Shown here piece by piece: positions 1-8,367 of a stretch of DNA of 41,253 nucleotides. Each line of letters opens with the position of its first letter. The first letter of the stretch is position 1. Made by a program: the position numbers and the translations under genes. The stretch covers positions 44,502 through 85,754 of the forward strand of contig NZ_VLJN01000020.1 in assembly GCF_007829435.1 (NCBI RefSeq), written 5' to 3'. This stretch comes from Cupriavidus gilardii J11 (GTDB lineage: Bacteria > Pseudomonadota > Gammaproteobacteria > Burkholderiales > Burkholderiaceae). Under the pieces are notes generated by a model. The model saw nothing but the letters and a program-made list of their open reading frames with translations, did no database searches and was not told the origin of the DNA.

Positions 1-267
1 CGCCATCCCGCCATCGAGCGCGGCGAAGCTGGTTGCCGACGCGGTGCCGAAGGTGTCGTACTGTGTGCCGGTCTTGGCCTCGAATTCGGACTTCAGGGGC
101 TTGCTGAAGACGTTCAGCCTCCCCTTGCCTTTTCCCTGTTTCCGCGTATCGAGCGTCGCCATGTCGACGAATTCCTCCGTCTCCATGGCGCCCAACTCCG
201 CTTTCAAATCCATCAGCGGGTTCATCAGTTGCACATCGCCGCCGGTATCGCGCAAGGTAATTGCCAT
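1..267 (-). CDS. Partial gene, hypothetical; positional candidate for a T3SS secreted/translocator protein
   Basis: The first 89 codons are visible; the gene runs off the left edge. It begins with ATG at 267 and a GGAG ribosome site about 7 nt upstream. The visible part (starts MAITLRDTGGDVQLMNPL) has no signal peptide or membrane segment and is hydrophilic, with a Lys/Gly-rich patch near residues 44-50. I do not recognise the family. It lies 109 bases downstream of an SseA-like chaperone gene; in SPI-2 islands that position is held by sseB, the translocator/filament gene. A secreted early substrate is therefore a reasonable positional guess, but the visible residues do not show it. Confidence 0.6.
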   Translation of the reverse strand, partial: MAITLRDTGGDVQLMNPLMDLKAELGAMETEEFVDMATLDTRKQGKGKGRLNVFSKPLKSEFEAKTGTQYDTFGTASATSFAALDGGMA

Positions 268-376
268 TACTCACTCCACTTCAACTCAACTCAATTTCAA
301 TTAACAGGGTGAATTCCACGATGACGAAGTCCCGAACCGCGTCCACATCGTTGAAATCACCCCCTGCCATCCCCGG

Positions 377-790
377 TCATGCATAGCGCCGCGTACGCTT
401 TCCTGGCTTGCGCGTGCGCTGGTCGGCGGGGGGAGCCGCCGGCCGTTCCTCCTCCTTGAGGTTCTTGCGATTGGAAAGGCGCCGGACCTGGCTGCGCAAT
501 TCCCTGCTGTCCTGTTCAAAGCGCGCTTTCATCTGTTCGAACAGCGCCTGCAGCCGGTCCGCTGTCTGGCGCAAATCGTTGCTACCCGAGAAGCGCGATG
601 CGAGGTGGTGCTCGATGTCGGCAATCCTGCGGGCCGCGTCGGGATCGCGATGCGCCCGCGCGTACAGCGCTTCCATCTGCTGCTGGATCTGGCCCCAGTC
701 CCGCATCTCGCGCTGTACCTCTGCACGAAGGCGATCGATGTTGTCCCACGTTTCTTTCCACACGGCTTCGTCGGTCACTCCGTCGGGCAT
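377..790 (-). CDS. SseA/CesAB-like coiled-coil T3SS chaperone (candidate)
   Basis: 137 aa, ATG start with GGAG about 8 nt upstream. The protein is almost wholly helical and charged: a predicted coiled coil over residues 10-110 and a strongly basic, proline-containing tail (ends KPGKRTRRYA). SPI-2 SseA, the chaperone of translocators SseB and SseD, is also a small helical protein with a basic C-terminal tail and is encoded directly after ssaE, as here. The segment around residues 78-92 (RLQALFEQMKARFEQ) resembles the heptad pattern of SseA. The assignment rests on order, size and character and not on strong identity. It is separated from the SsaE-like gene by 128 bases, so it may head a translocator sub-operon continuing left of the window. 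Confidence 0.6.
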   Translation of the reverse strand: MPDGVTDEAVWKETWDNIDRLRAEVQREMRDWGQIQQQMEALYARAHRDPDAARRIADIEHHLASRFSGSNDLRQTADRLQALFEQMKARFEQDSRELRSQVRRLSNRKNLKEEERPAAPPADQRTRKPGKRTRRYA

Positions 791-918
791 TTCTCACTCC
801 TGTTCCGTCGCGCTTGAGCATCACTGTACGAGGCAACAAGCATTGAATCTATTAAAAAAGCCGCCCCGCTAAAGCATTTGGCAGCAGATCGGGCAAGCGT
901 CTTCTTTTGCGTCTGCAC
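791..918. other. Intergenic gap with an A+T-rich patch; possible promoter of the chaperone/translocator genes
   Basis: This 128-base gap is one of the larger breaks in the otherwise overlapping T3SS gene string. On the minus strand it contains a run of six T followed by AATAGAT (about 845-862), the most A+T-rich patch in this part of the window. A start of transcription for the SseA-like gene here is plausible, but no convincing -35/-10 pair is visible. Confidence 0.25.
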
Positions 919-1161
919 TCAGGTTTGCCGGCGCGCGCGCGCACGTCGCCATACCGTGTCAACGGTGTCGGCACCGGCCACGCACGCGCGCCGCAGGCAC
1001 TGCAATCTGGCGTGGGCCTCCGGCGTCTGTGGCATTTCCAGCTGGGTGTCGATGGCCCGCACGGCACGGCGTAACTGCGCCCTCAGGCGCCTGCGCAGGA
1101 CGCCGTCCTCGTCGGCTGCGAGCCGTGCCTCGATGGGGCTGCCATGGATAGGTTGGTTCAT
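919..1161 (-). CDS. SctE-type (EscE/SsaE-like) T3SS co-chaperone
   Basis: 80 aa, the same length as SPI-2 SsaE. It is a helical, Arg-rich protein with a predicted helical hairpin (about residues 20-45 and 50-75). The start ATG overlaps the sctD stop codon as TAATG, so it is translationally coupled to sctD. SsaE/EscE/YscE proteins pair with the TPR-like SctG protein and hold needle (or, for SsaE, translocator) subunits before secretion; an SctG-like gene is present at 18858-19160. The call rests on size, helical hairpin and the conserved ssaC-ssaD-ssaE order. Identity to SsaE, judged from memory, is low but the hydrophobic pattern matches. Confidence 0.7.
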   Translation of the reverse strand: MNQPIHGSPIEARLAADEDGVLRRRLRAQLRRAVRAIDTQLEMPQTPEAHARLQCLRRACVAGADTVDTVWRRARARRQT

Positions 1162-2384
1162 TACAACTCCAATGGAAGATGCATCAGCTCGCCCTCTCGT
1201 TCGAGGTCGATGCCGTTGCGGTCTAGATGGACAATGACGTGTCCGGCCGGCAGTCGGCTACCCGTCTTCAGCCGCGTGCCATTGGCCAGATCGAGAAAAG
1301 CGAGATCGCCGCTGCCGCCGAAGCTGACGACCGGCGACGGAAACAGACCGGCCTGGATCGAACGCGTCGGGATGTTCTGGAAGATCGTCTTGGGCGCATC
1401 CGGGTATTGGCGCGAAAACGCGTGGGTGACCGAAGTCAGCGCGCGCTGCGCCGCCTCGTCGAGCAGGCCCGTGATCAGAATCAGGTCCTTCTCCCTTGCC
1501 ACGCTGACCTTGCCGATCAGGCCCGCGTCGCGCAGCATGCCGATCAGCGCCTTGACGCCGCGCCCCACCGGGTCCTCCATGCTCCATTCCTTCAGGCCAC
1601 GCATGGTCGCCAGCATCGAGACGGCGCGGCGCCAGCGCACGTCCGCATGGACGCTGCCCTGGATCACCACCGTGCCGAGCGCCGCGCCGGGCCGTGCGCG
1701 TGCGTCCGGGAAGCCGTTCAGATTGAGCACGGCCTGGACGTTGCGCACCAGTTCGTCCTGGCACAGCGTGTCGTCGCGGTAGCGCACGTTCATCTGCCGC
1801 AACTGGTCGACCAGCGCGGTGCGAGCGGCCGACTCCAGGCAGACGCCTTCCAGCAGCAGCCCGCCATCGTGCTCCGCATGGCTTTCAATGCCTTGCTGCC
1901 GTGCGCGCCGCCGCCAGTCGTCCAGCCTCGCGCGGGTATCAATCACGACCTCCTCCGGCTGCAGCGCGGCATAGGCCCAGATGGCCGCCCCGGCGGAGCC
2001 GGCGATCAGCAGCACCAGGCACGAGCCCGCCACCATGGAAGGCACCGCGCGTCGGCCGCGGTCGCGACGGGGCGGAACCGCCCGCTCGGGCAGCGGCTCG
2101 TCGGCATTGCCGAGCATGATGGCCAGGCCACCGATATCGAGCACGCGCCGCAGCGGTAGCGGCTCGGCGGGCGGTTCCCAGCGGGCGCCATCGAGCCAGC
2201 ATGGCGCGTCGGTGACGAGCCGTACGCCATCTTCCGTGCAGTTCAGTACCGCACGCCCTCCCCCTTCCAGCGCCGCGTCCAGGTCGGGATCGGCGCCGCC
2301 GATCACGAATTCGCCAGCGGGCAGGCGCAGCCGCCGCCCGGCCAGCGGCCCGCTCAGAATCTTGATTTGAAAACGATGTTCCAT
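1161..2384 (-). CDS. sctD: T3SS inner-membrane ring protein SctD
   Basis: 407 aa, close to SPI-2 SsaD (about 403 aa). The layout fits the family: a cytosolic FHA-like beta domain (residues 1-110, starting MEHRFQIKILSGPLAGRRL), one membrane segment (about 116-140) and a periplasmic region with repeated ring-building modules (about 150-400). SctD forms the outer of the two concentric inner-membrane rings, with SctJ inside and secretin SctC above. It starts 6 nt after the sctC stop without a clear ribosome site, suggesting coupling to sctC, and its own stop overlaps the next gene. Order SsaB-like, SctC, SctD, SsaE-like is the SPI-2 order. Confidence 0.92.
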   Translation of the reverse strand: MEHRFQIKILSGPLAGRRLRLPAGEFVIGGADPDLDAALEGGGRAVLNCTEDGVRLVTDAPCWLDGARWEPPAEPLPLRRVLDIGGLAIMLGNADEPLPERAVPPRRDRGRRAVPSMVAGSCLVLLIAGSAGAAIWAYAALQPEEVVIDTRARLDDWRRRARQQGIESHAEHDGGLLLEGVCLESAARTALVDQLRQMNVRYRDDTLCQDELVRNVQAVLNLNGFPDARARPGAALGTVVIQGSVHADVRWRRAVSMLATMRGLKEWSMEDPVGRGVKALIGMLRDAGLIGKVSVAREKDLILITGLLDEAAQRALTSVTHAFSRQYPDAPKTIFQNIPTRSIQAGLFPSPVVSFGGSGDLAFLDLANGTRLKTGSRLPAGHVIVHLDRNGIDLEREGELMHLPLEL

Positions 2385-2390
2385 GACACA

Positions 2391-3911
2391 TCAATTCAAC
2401 GCGTGCGGTTCGGCCTTGATCAGGAACAGCCGCACCACGCTGAGGTTCTCCCGGGTTTCATTGCGGAACAGCTTGCCGAGGATCGGAATGTCGCTGAGCC
2501 ACGGAATCTTGCGTTCGCCCTGGCGCTGCTTCTCCTCGACGAAGCCGCCGAGCAACAGGCTCTGGCCGGGTTTCAGGATCGCCTGCGTCGCGATGCCCGA
2601 ATTGCGCACCTGCGGCAACTGCTCGATGTTGTTGACCACCGGCTCCTGCCGCCCGTCCTGGATGTCGAGGGTCAGCATCACTTCCTGCTGGTGGTCGACA
2701 TCGATCAGCCGCGGCGTCACGCGCAGCAGCGAACCCGCCGCCACCGAGGCCAGTTCGACCGCCTTGTTACCCTGCAGCTTGGTATAGAAGGTGATATTGC
2801 GATCCAGTACCGCCTGCACGTTGTTGAGCGTCACGACCGACGGTCGCGACAGCACCTTGGCGCGCGAGTTCTGCTCCAGTGCGTTGATGCGCACGAAGAA
2901 GTCGGCGGTGTTGCTGAGCACTGTCGAGAAGGTGCCGTCCGCGTTGTTCGAATTGCCGGCGTTGAAGCTGACCCGCGATTTGCCGAAGCCGACGCTGCCG
3001 CCGATATCGAGCCCAAGCTCGCGCATGTCACCGGCATCGACATCGATGATGGCGACCGATATCTCGATCTGCCGCGGCCTCTGGTCGAGCTGCCGGATCA
3101 GTTCGGCGTACAGCGCCATATTGGCCTTGCGGTCGCGCACGATGACGGCGTTGTTGCGCGCATCGGCGGAAAAGGTCGGCTGGTTGCCGACCGGCGGCGC
3201 TACCTGGCCGCTGTCGGTCTGCACAGGCACCGCGCGACTGCGCACCATCTCGCGCAGTTCGGACACCACGCCGGGAATCACCACCTGCTGGTCGCGATAG
3301 GTATAGGCCCCGTCGACCGCGGACGCATAGCGCAACGGAAACACCTGCACGACTTCCTGGTTCTGCGTCTGCTCCAGCGTCTTGCCATCGAGGTCCTTGG
3401 CGAGCTTGCCAACCCGCTGCACGCAGACCGGAACGCCATAGACCTCCACCGCGTTGAAGTTGCGTACCGGACGTACCGAGCAGGCACCGCCCCGGAAAAC
3501 GCCGGCCTCGCGCAGATAGCGCGACAACTCTTCAGCATCGATGTACGTCGGGGTCAGCACCTCGGTGCTGACCTGGCTGGCCTTGTAGACATAGAGCACA
3601 CGTCCGTCGAAATACCAGGCGAGGTTGTACAGCTGCGCGAGCTGGTCCAGCATCCGTTCCGGCTGCCGGCCTTGCAGGGTGCCGACGAAGGTGTCGTTGA
3701 CCTCCGGGCTGACAATGACAGGGACGCCGTAGTTGGCGCCGAAGTCGCGCAGCAGCGCACCGACCTTCATGCCGCGCGACGATACCGAGAACTCGGGCCC
3801 TTGCAGGCCCAGTGGCCCGCCGGACGTTTGCGCCATGGCGTGGTGTCCCGCCAGCGCAAGGCCGAGGAAGGCGGCAAGCAGAAACGGCCTGCCGAACTGC
3901 AATGCATTCAT
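2391..3911 (-). CDS. sctC: T3SS outer-membrane secretin SctC
   Basis: 506 aa. A Sec signal peptide covers about residues 1-29 (hydrophobic core LLAAFLGLALAG, cleavage near AMA-QTS). N-terminal ring domains follow (about 40-290, including the T3SS N0 motif and a ring domain with DARNNAVIVRD), then the secretin pore domain (about 300-500) with the typical LLLGGFVEEK and VPWLSDIPILG-like segment (here IPWLSDIPILGKLFR). It forms the outer-membrane channel of the injectisome. ATG at 3911 is preceded by GGAAG and overlaps the upstream stop as ATGA. No pilotin gene was recognised in the window. Confidence 0.95.
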   Translation of the reverse strand: MNALQFGRPFLLAAFLGLALAGHHAMAQTSGGPLGLQGPEFSVSSRGMKVGALLRDFGANYGVPVIVSPEVNDTFVGTLQGRQPERMLDQLAQLYNLAWYFDGRVLYVYKASQVSTEVLTPTYIDAEELSRYLREAGVFRGGACSVRPVRNFNAVEVYGVPVCVQRVGKLAKDLDGKTLEQTQNQEVVQVFPLRYASAVDGAYTYRDQQVVIPGVVSELREMVRSRAVPVQTDSGQVAPPVGNQPTFSADARNNAVIVRDRKANMALYAELIRQLDQRPRQIEISVAIIDVDAGDMRELGLDIGGSVGFGKSRVSFNAGNSNNADGTFSTVLSNTADFFVRINALEQNSRAKVLSRPSVVTLNNVQAVLDRNITFYTKLQGNKAVELASVAAGSLLRVTPRLIDVDHQQEVMLTLDIQDGRQEPVVNNIEQLPQVRNSGIATQAILKPGQSLLLGGFVEEKQRQGERKIPWLSDIPILGKLFRNETRENLSVVRLFLIKAEPHALN

Positions 3912-4444
3912 ATGAGTCTTCCAATATCCGATCCCGGGCCGCCTTCGGTGGGCCGCGAGCTGTCGGTGATACGGCGGGCAAGCCCGAGCTGAACGGCAAG
4001 GAGCCGTTCGAGCTGGCGGGGCTCGATGCCGGTGTCGTAGCGGTGCCACAGCACCCAGGACGAGCCATCCCACGCCAATGCGTCGTCGCAGCTGAACGGC
4101 GACGCGGCCAGCGACAGCGTGGTGTCCTGCAGCCACGGCTCCTGCGGTGACGGCTCGACGTCGAGCAACAGGCCAACGCACAGCCCCGCCTCGAATTGAC
4201 ACGCGGTGCCCCGCATGCCGGCCACCTCGATGCGGGCGGAAAGGGCATCCGCATCGATCACGGCCACGCTCGGACAATCAATCAGCTTTCGCAGCCATGC
4301 GTTGCCGCCGCGATGTCGGGGAGGGGGCGGACGATTCATCTCGATATCATCGGATGTCGCGGGCGGCTGGCGGATCGGGTCGGCACCGGATCGTGGCATC
4401 TCCACCGCGAGCAGCAGGGGTGCGGGAACATGGGAAATACGCAT
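3908..4444 (-). CDS. SsaB/SpiC-like T3SS protein
   Basis: 178 aa from ATG 4444, 5 nt after the preceding stop; its own stop overlaps the sctC start (ATGA). Other in-frame ATGs at 4399 and 4339 are possible, so the N-terminus is uncertain. The central part (about residues 85-160, containing LLLDVEPSPQEPW, LSLAASP and LLAVQLGLAR) follows the spacing of hydrophobic residues I remember for SPI-2 SsaB/SpiC, and the gene sits exactly where ssaB sits, just upstream of the secretin gene. In Salmonella, SsaB works with SsaL and SsaM to hold back effectors until translocators are out; homologues of both are here (15191-16351 and 14696-15064). The N-terminal 40 residues and a Pro/Arg-rich patch have no counterpart in the roughly 130-aa SsaB. 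Confidence 0.6.
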   Translation of the reverse strand: MRISHVPAPLLLAVEMPRSGADPIRQPPATSDDIEMNRPPPPRHRGGNAWLRKLIDCPSVAVIDADALSARIEVAGMRGTACQFEAGLCVGLLLDVEPSPQEPWLQDTTLSLAASPFSCDDALAWDGSSWVLWHRYDTGIEPRQLERLLAVQLGLARRITDSSRPTEGGPGSDIGRLI

Positions 4445-4448
4445 CGGA

Positions 4449-6053
4449 TCAGACCGGTCCGCGCGAGCCTGTATCGTCGCGATCGGCGTCCTGCCATTCC
4501 ATGGTGTAAGCCCGCCCGGAGGCCTTGCCATTGCGCCACCGTTTGTCCGTGGCCGCCCGCTGCGCCGATCGTTCGTCCGCCGGCCATTCGTCCGGCATCC
4601 ATGGGTCGGCCGGATCCGGGCCGCGCCACGTTGCGTGCCGCACGGTTTCACCGCTGTGCTGACGCCCGGCCGGCGCCGAACCGGAGGTCAGGATTGCGCC
4701 GAACCAGCCGGACAAACGGCGAAGCGTGCCGTCCGCCTTGCGCGATGCCACGGTACTGTCGACGGCGCGGACCGCTCGGGCGTTATCGCCCGGCGTCACG
4801 CGTGCCGGCGTGCCCGACCCCGGCTCGGTCTTCCCGCCGACCCCGGTATCGCTTCGGCCATCGGCACCGGCATCGGCGCCGGAGCCTCCCATGCCGAGGT
4901 GGGCCAGTACCTTGCGCACGTAGTTCTGTGTTTCCGGATAGGGCGGGACCTGGCGCCCGTACTTCTCCACCGCGCCTTCGCCGGCGTTGTAGGCTGCCAC
5001 CGCCAGCGTCAGGTCCTCGTCGAAGCGGTTCAGCAGCCACCGCAGATAACGCGTTCCGGCACCGAGGTTGGCGCGCGGATCCTTCAGATCATTGGCGCCA
5101 AAACGCCGCCCCGTAGCGGGCATGACCTGCATCAGGCCGATCGCCCCCTTCGGCGAGCGAGCATTGGGCTCGAAGTTGGACTCCACCTTGATGACGGCGC
5201 GCACCAGATGCGGTGCGACCGCATGCTCGCGCGCCACTTCCTCGATCATGTCGTCGTACGCCGACGCCAGCTGCCGCTGCGGACGGAACGACACCAGATC
5301 GGCATGCCGGGGGCCGCGCCCCGCGCCGTCGCCGCGCCGGCCGCGGTCGTCGGCCAGAGAGCCGCGTGGGGCGGCGGGCTGGAACACCGCATGGCGGATC
5401 GCACCGCCATCATTGACCGCAATCGCGGGATCGATGACGTCGAGCCCGACCATCCGGGCGTTATCGCTGCCCATCGCGCGCGCCGCGTGCAAGGCGAGCG
5501 TACTGAGCGCGCGCTGCTGGACCTGCCGCGACTCCGGTACGGGGCCGCCGTCACCCTTGTCGGTGCGAGGCGCGTCCGGCCTCTGCATTGGAGCGGGACC
5601 GCCAGCGCCCCGCGGCGTGGCCGGCAAGGACGGAGTCCCGGCCGGCAGCCCCGCATCGTCGGGCATTGCCGGCACCGGTCCGGCCTTCGATCCCGGTGCG
5701 GCCCCACGGCGACCCATGCCCTCGCCCTCAGCCATCGCACGGGCCTGCCGCTCCGATTCGCTCAGCACGCCCCAGACATTGCCGAATCCCGGAGCCACTC
5801 CGTCGCCGGCGTCCGGCTGCCGCGACGCCAGCAGCGCCTTCCTTCCACCCGCTGACGCGTCCACCGGCCCAAACGCAACCGCGGCCGCGTCTGCCACGCT
5901 GTCCGGCAATGTTTCTTCGGCACGAGGCGACTCCAGTTGCCGTTCGTCGGGTTCCTCGCCATACGCGGCCTGGGCACCCCAACCGCTCGCCAATGCAATA
6001 GACCAGGCCATCGCCAACCATCGATTCGCCACACGCTTCCCCATCGTTGTCAA
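4449..6053 (-). CDS. Large T3SS-associated lytic transglycosylase
   Basis: 534 aa. Signal peptide about 1-32 (hydrophobic core WLAMAWSIALASGWG). A goose-type/Slt70-like catalytic domain occupies about 262-390: catalytic Glu291 in IKVESNF, GLMQVMPATG (306-315) and AYNAGEGAV (354-362). Such enzymes cut peptidoglycan to let the injectisome cross the cell wall. The start overlaps the sctU stop (ATGA) and the gene is followed at once by the SsaB-like gene, so it is part of the T3SS operon. It is unusually large: typical injectisome transglycosylases are roughly 150-250 aa. Here the catalytic core is flanked by about 230 residues before and 145 after that are low-complexity, rich in Gly, Ala, Pro, Asp and Arg. 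Confidence 0.88.
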   Translation of the reverse strand: MTTMGKRVANRWLAMAWSIALASGWGAQAAYGEEPDERQLESPRAEETLPDSVADAAAVAFGPVDASAGGRKALLASRQPDAGDGVAPGFGNVWGVLSESERQARAMAEGEGMGRRGAAPGSKAGPVPAMPDDAGLPAGTPSLPATPRGAGGPAPMQRPDAPRTDKGDGGPVPESRQVQQRALSTLALHAARAMGSDNARMVGLDVIDPAIAVNDGGAIRHAVFQPAAPRGSLADDRGRRGDGAGRGPRHADLVSFRPQRQLASAYDDMIEEVAREHAVAPHLVRAVIKVESNFEPNARSPKGAIGLMQVMPATGRRFGANDLKDPRANLGAGTRYLRWLLNRFDEDLTLAVAAYNAGEGAVEKYGRQVPPYPETQNYVRKVLAHLGMGGSGADAGADGRSDTGVGGKTEPGSGTPARVTPGDNARAVRAVDSTVASRKADGTLRRLSGWFGAILTSGSAPAGRQHSGETVRHATWRGPDPADPWMPDEWPADERSAQRAATDKRWRNGKASGRAYTMEWQDADRDDTGSRGPV

Positions 6054-7312
6054 TCGAACTCGCCACCCTGGGCACGCTGTCCCGGCGGCGTCCCTTCACG
6101 CGGGCCCGAAGATCCATCCGCGGCCCCGTGCGACGGCAGACTCCCGTCGCCAATTTCGTTGCCGTTGCCGTTGCCGTCCGAGCCGTCGTCGTCGCCGGCA
6201 TCCTCGTCCGCGTCCACATCCGCCCCCGCATCCTCGCCGTCATCGTCGCCATCGATTGATTCATCGGGCGGCGCGGCATCGCGCATCTCGTTCACGAGAC
6301 TGAGGATCTCGGCGACGGGCTCGAACAGTTCCGGAGGAATGCAATCGCCGACTTCGGTGCGGGCGTACAGCCGGCGTGCCACGTGCACCTCCTCCACCAT
6401 GGGAATGCCGGCCTCCTCGGCAATGCGGATCATGGCCAGGGCACGCGCGTCGGCGCCCTTCTCGATGACCTGCGGCAGCGGCGTTTCACCGGCCACGTAG
6501 TAGAGGCAAACCGCGATATGCGTCGGGTTGCGAACCATCGCGGTCGACCGCTTGACGTTCGAAGCGAGACTGCCGCTCTGGATTTCCCGGTGGATTTCCT
6601 TGCGCTTGTGCTTGATATGCGGGTCGCCCTCGGTGTTCTTGAACTCCTTCATGATCTCGTCGCGGCTCATCATCAATTGCTTGGTGAGCGAGCGCTTCTG
6701 GAACGTAAAGTCCGCGATCGCGAAGGCGATGTAGAACAGCACGAGAATGGCCCATAGCCAGCCGACCAGCACGCCGGTGACACGCAGGCCGCATTCGATG
6801 CCGCACAGCGGAAGGAACTGGAAGGAATTGAGATACCGCTTGAGCAGCAGGTAGAAGGTCACGCTCAGCAGCGTGACCTTCAGCAGCGACTTGGCGAACT
6901 CGAACAGCGAGCGCAACGAGAACAGCTGCTTGGCATTGGACAGCGGGCTGATGCGCTGGCCCTTCGGCTGCACGAACTTCGGCGCGAACAGCGGACCGAC
7001 CTGGATCAACACCGCCGCCACCGTCGTGAGCAGCAGCGCGATCGCCATCGGCGCGAGCAGGTTCAGGGTCAGCATCCCGATCGCCCTTAGGCTGTGCCCG
7101 ATCGCCGTCTGCAACGGAACTCCGGTATTGGCCACCGCCACTTCCATCATGTTCTGGAAGGCGTCCACCATGTCCTCGCCACGTGCCCAGAAGTACCCGA
7201 GCAACACCGCAAGCTGGACTCCGGTGGTCACCTCCACGCTCTTGGCGATCTGCCCTTCCTGCCGCGCGTCGCGGATCTTCTTCGGAGTGGGCTGCTCGGT
7301 CTTTTCGCTCAT
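6050..7312 (-). CDS. sctU: T3SS export-gate switch protein SctU, with acidic tail
   Basis: 420 aa. Four membrane segments in the first 200 residues are followed by the cytosolic autoprotease domain with the self-cleavage motif NPTH at residues 262-265 (MVRNPTHIAV). Cleavage after Asn262 switches export from early (needle, rod) to later substrates. Family members such as SsaU are about 350 aa; this one carries an extra tail from about residue 347 made largely of Asp, Glu, Gly, Ala and Asn. The start overlaps the sctT stop (ATGA) and the stop overlaps the transglycosylase start. Confidence 0.95.
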   Translation of the reverse strand: MSEKTEQPTPKKIRDARQEGQIAKSVEVTTGVQLAVLLGYFWARGEDMVDAFQNMMEVAVANTGVPLQTAIGHSLRAIGMLTLNLLAPMAIALLLTTVAAVLIQVGPLFAPKFVQPKGQRISPLSNAKQLFSLRSLFEFAKSLLKVTLLSVTFYLLLKRYLNSFQFLPLCGIECGLRVTGVLVGWLWAILVLFYIAFAIADFTFQKRSLTKQLMMSRDEIMKEFKNTEGDPHIKHKRKEIHREIQSGSLASNVKRSTAMVRNPTHIAVCLYYVAGETPLPQVIEKGADARALAMIRIAEEAGIPMVEEVHVARRLYARTEVGDCIPPELFEPVAEILSLVNEMRDAAPPDESIDGDDDGEDAGADVDADEDAGDDDGSDGNGNGNEIGDGSLPSHGAADGSSGPREGTPPGQRAQGGEFD

Positions 7313-8088
7313 CGCAGCGTTCTCAGCAGATCACCGACGACCGCACCGTAGGCGTCAAAGCGCTGTTCAAAGGCGCCGAGCGCATACGCCATTCCCACGG
7401 CGAGCACGAACAGCGCGAGCGCGCTCTTGATCGGCATCGCAATGAAGAACACGTTCAACTGCTGGGCTGACCGGTTGACCAGACCCAGTGCCGCGTCAAC
7501 CAGCACCATCACCACGATGGAGGGCAGCGCGAAGCCGATGCACAGCTCCATCATCAGTTGCCACTGGTGCGCGATGAAGCCCGGAAAATCCGTGCCCATG
7601 TGCCATCCCTGCAACGGTGGCAGCGTCACGTACGACTGGTACAACGCGGTCAGCATGGTATGGAAGCCGCCGGTGACCAGGAACAACACCGCCAGCACCT
7701 GTGTGAACAACACGCCGAAGACCGACGATTGCTCTTCGAGCATCGGGTTGAGCACGGACGCCATCGAGGTGCCGCGCACGGTGTCGATCACCGTGCTGGC
7801 CATGTCGATGGCCCAGAACGGAATCGTGGCGCAGAATCCCATCACCATGCCGATGCCTACCTCCTGCAGCACAAGCAGAACCAGCCCGGCTTGCGACAGC
7901 TGCGCGAAAGCCTCCGCCTGCGGCATCTGCATTGGCAATGTGGGAAGCGCCATGACAAGTACCAGTGCGTTGCGGATCAGCGCGCCACCGAGCGCCCGCG
8001 CCGAAAAGATCGGCATCAGCACCAGCATGCCAAGCGGCCGCAGCATGACCAGCCCGAGGACCGGGACGACGTGCTCCCAGCCGTCCAC
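7309..8088 (-). CDS. sctT: T3SS export apparatus protein SctT
   Basis: 259 aa, the same length as SsaT. Multi-pass membrane protein with the family segments IRNALVLVMALPTLP, FCATIPFWAIDMASTVIDT, and LADLALG-like VDAALGLVNRSAQQLNVFF near residues 200-220. With SctR and SctS it forms the helical export gate at the core of the basal body. The start is GTG at 8088, directly adjacent to the sctS stop codon, with GGGGAAG just upstream inside sctS; no nearby ATG serves better. The stop overlaps sctU (ATGA). Confidence 0.95.
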   Translation of the reverse strand: MDGWEHVVPVLGLVMLRPLGMLVLMPIFSARALGGALIRNALVLVMALPTLPMQMPQAEAFAQLSQAGLVLLVLQEVGIGMVMGFCATIPFWAIDMASTVIDTVRGTSMASVLNPMLEEQSSVFGVLFTQVLAVLFLVTGGFHTMLTALYQSYVTLPPLQGWHMGTDFPGFIAHQWQLMMELCIGFALPSIVVMVLVDAALGLVNRSAQQLNVFFIAMPIKSALALFVLAVGMAYALGAFEQRFDAYGAVVGDLLRTLR

Positions 8089-8358
8089 TTACTTCCCCAT
8101 TACCGAGATCTGCTCGAACGTCATGTTCGTGTAGCCGATCAGCGTCGTGCCCATCCAGTGATAGGTCATCACCAGCGTGATGCAGACCGCCACGAGCTTG
8201 AGCAAAAACTGGATGGTCTGGTCCTGCACCTGTGTCAGCGCCTGCACCAGGCTCACCAGAATGCCGACCAGCGATGCCACCACCACCACGGGGAGCGACA
8301 GGATCAGCACCAGCCACAGCACATTCGAGGCGAGCTGCGCGATGATTTCATTGCTCAT
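8089..8358 (-). CDS. sctS: T3SS export apparatus protein SctS
   Basis: 89 aa with two membrane helices (about residues 15-40 and 50-72) and the family core QALTQVQDQTIQFLLKL between them. SctS adds helical hairpins around the SctR/SctT gate. It starts 9 nt after the sctR stop and ends immediately before the GTG start of sctT. Confidence 0.95.
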   Translation of the reverse strand: MSNEIIAQLASNVLWLVLILSLPVVVVASLVGILVSLVQALTQVQDQTIQFLLKLVAVCITLVMTYHWMGTTLIGYTNMTFEQISVMGK

Positions 8359-8367
8359 GGCCGACGC

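Noticed and set aside
2367-3992. Open frame of 541 codons on the plus strand
   Set aside because: Lies antisense to sctC, which has unmistakable secretin features; long antisense frames are expected at this G+C content. The same holds for the plus-strand frames at 4206-5855 and 11190-12983.
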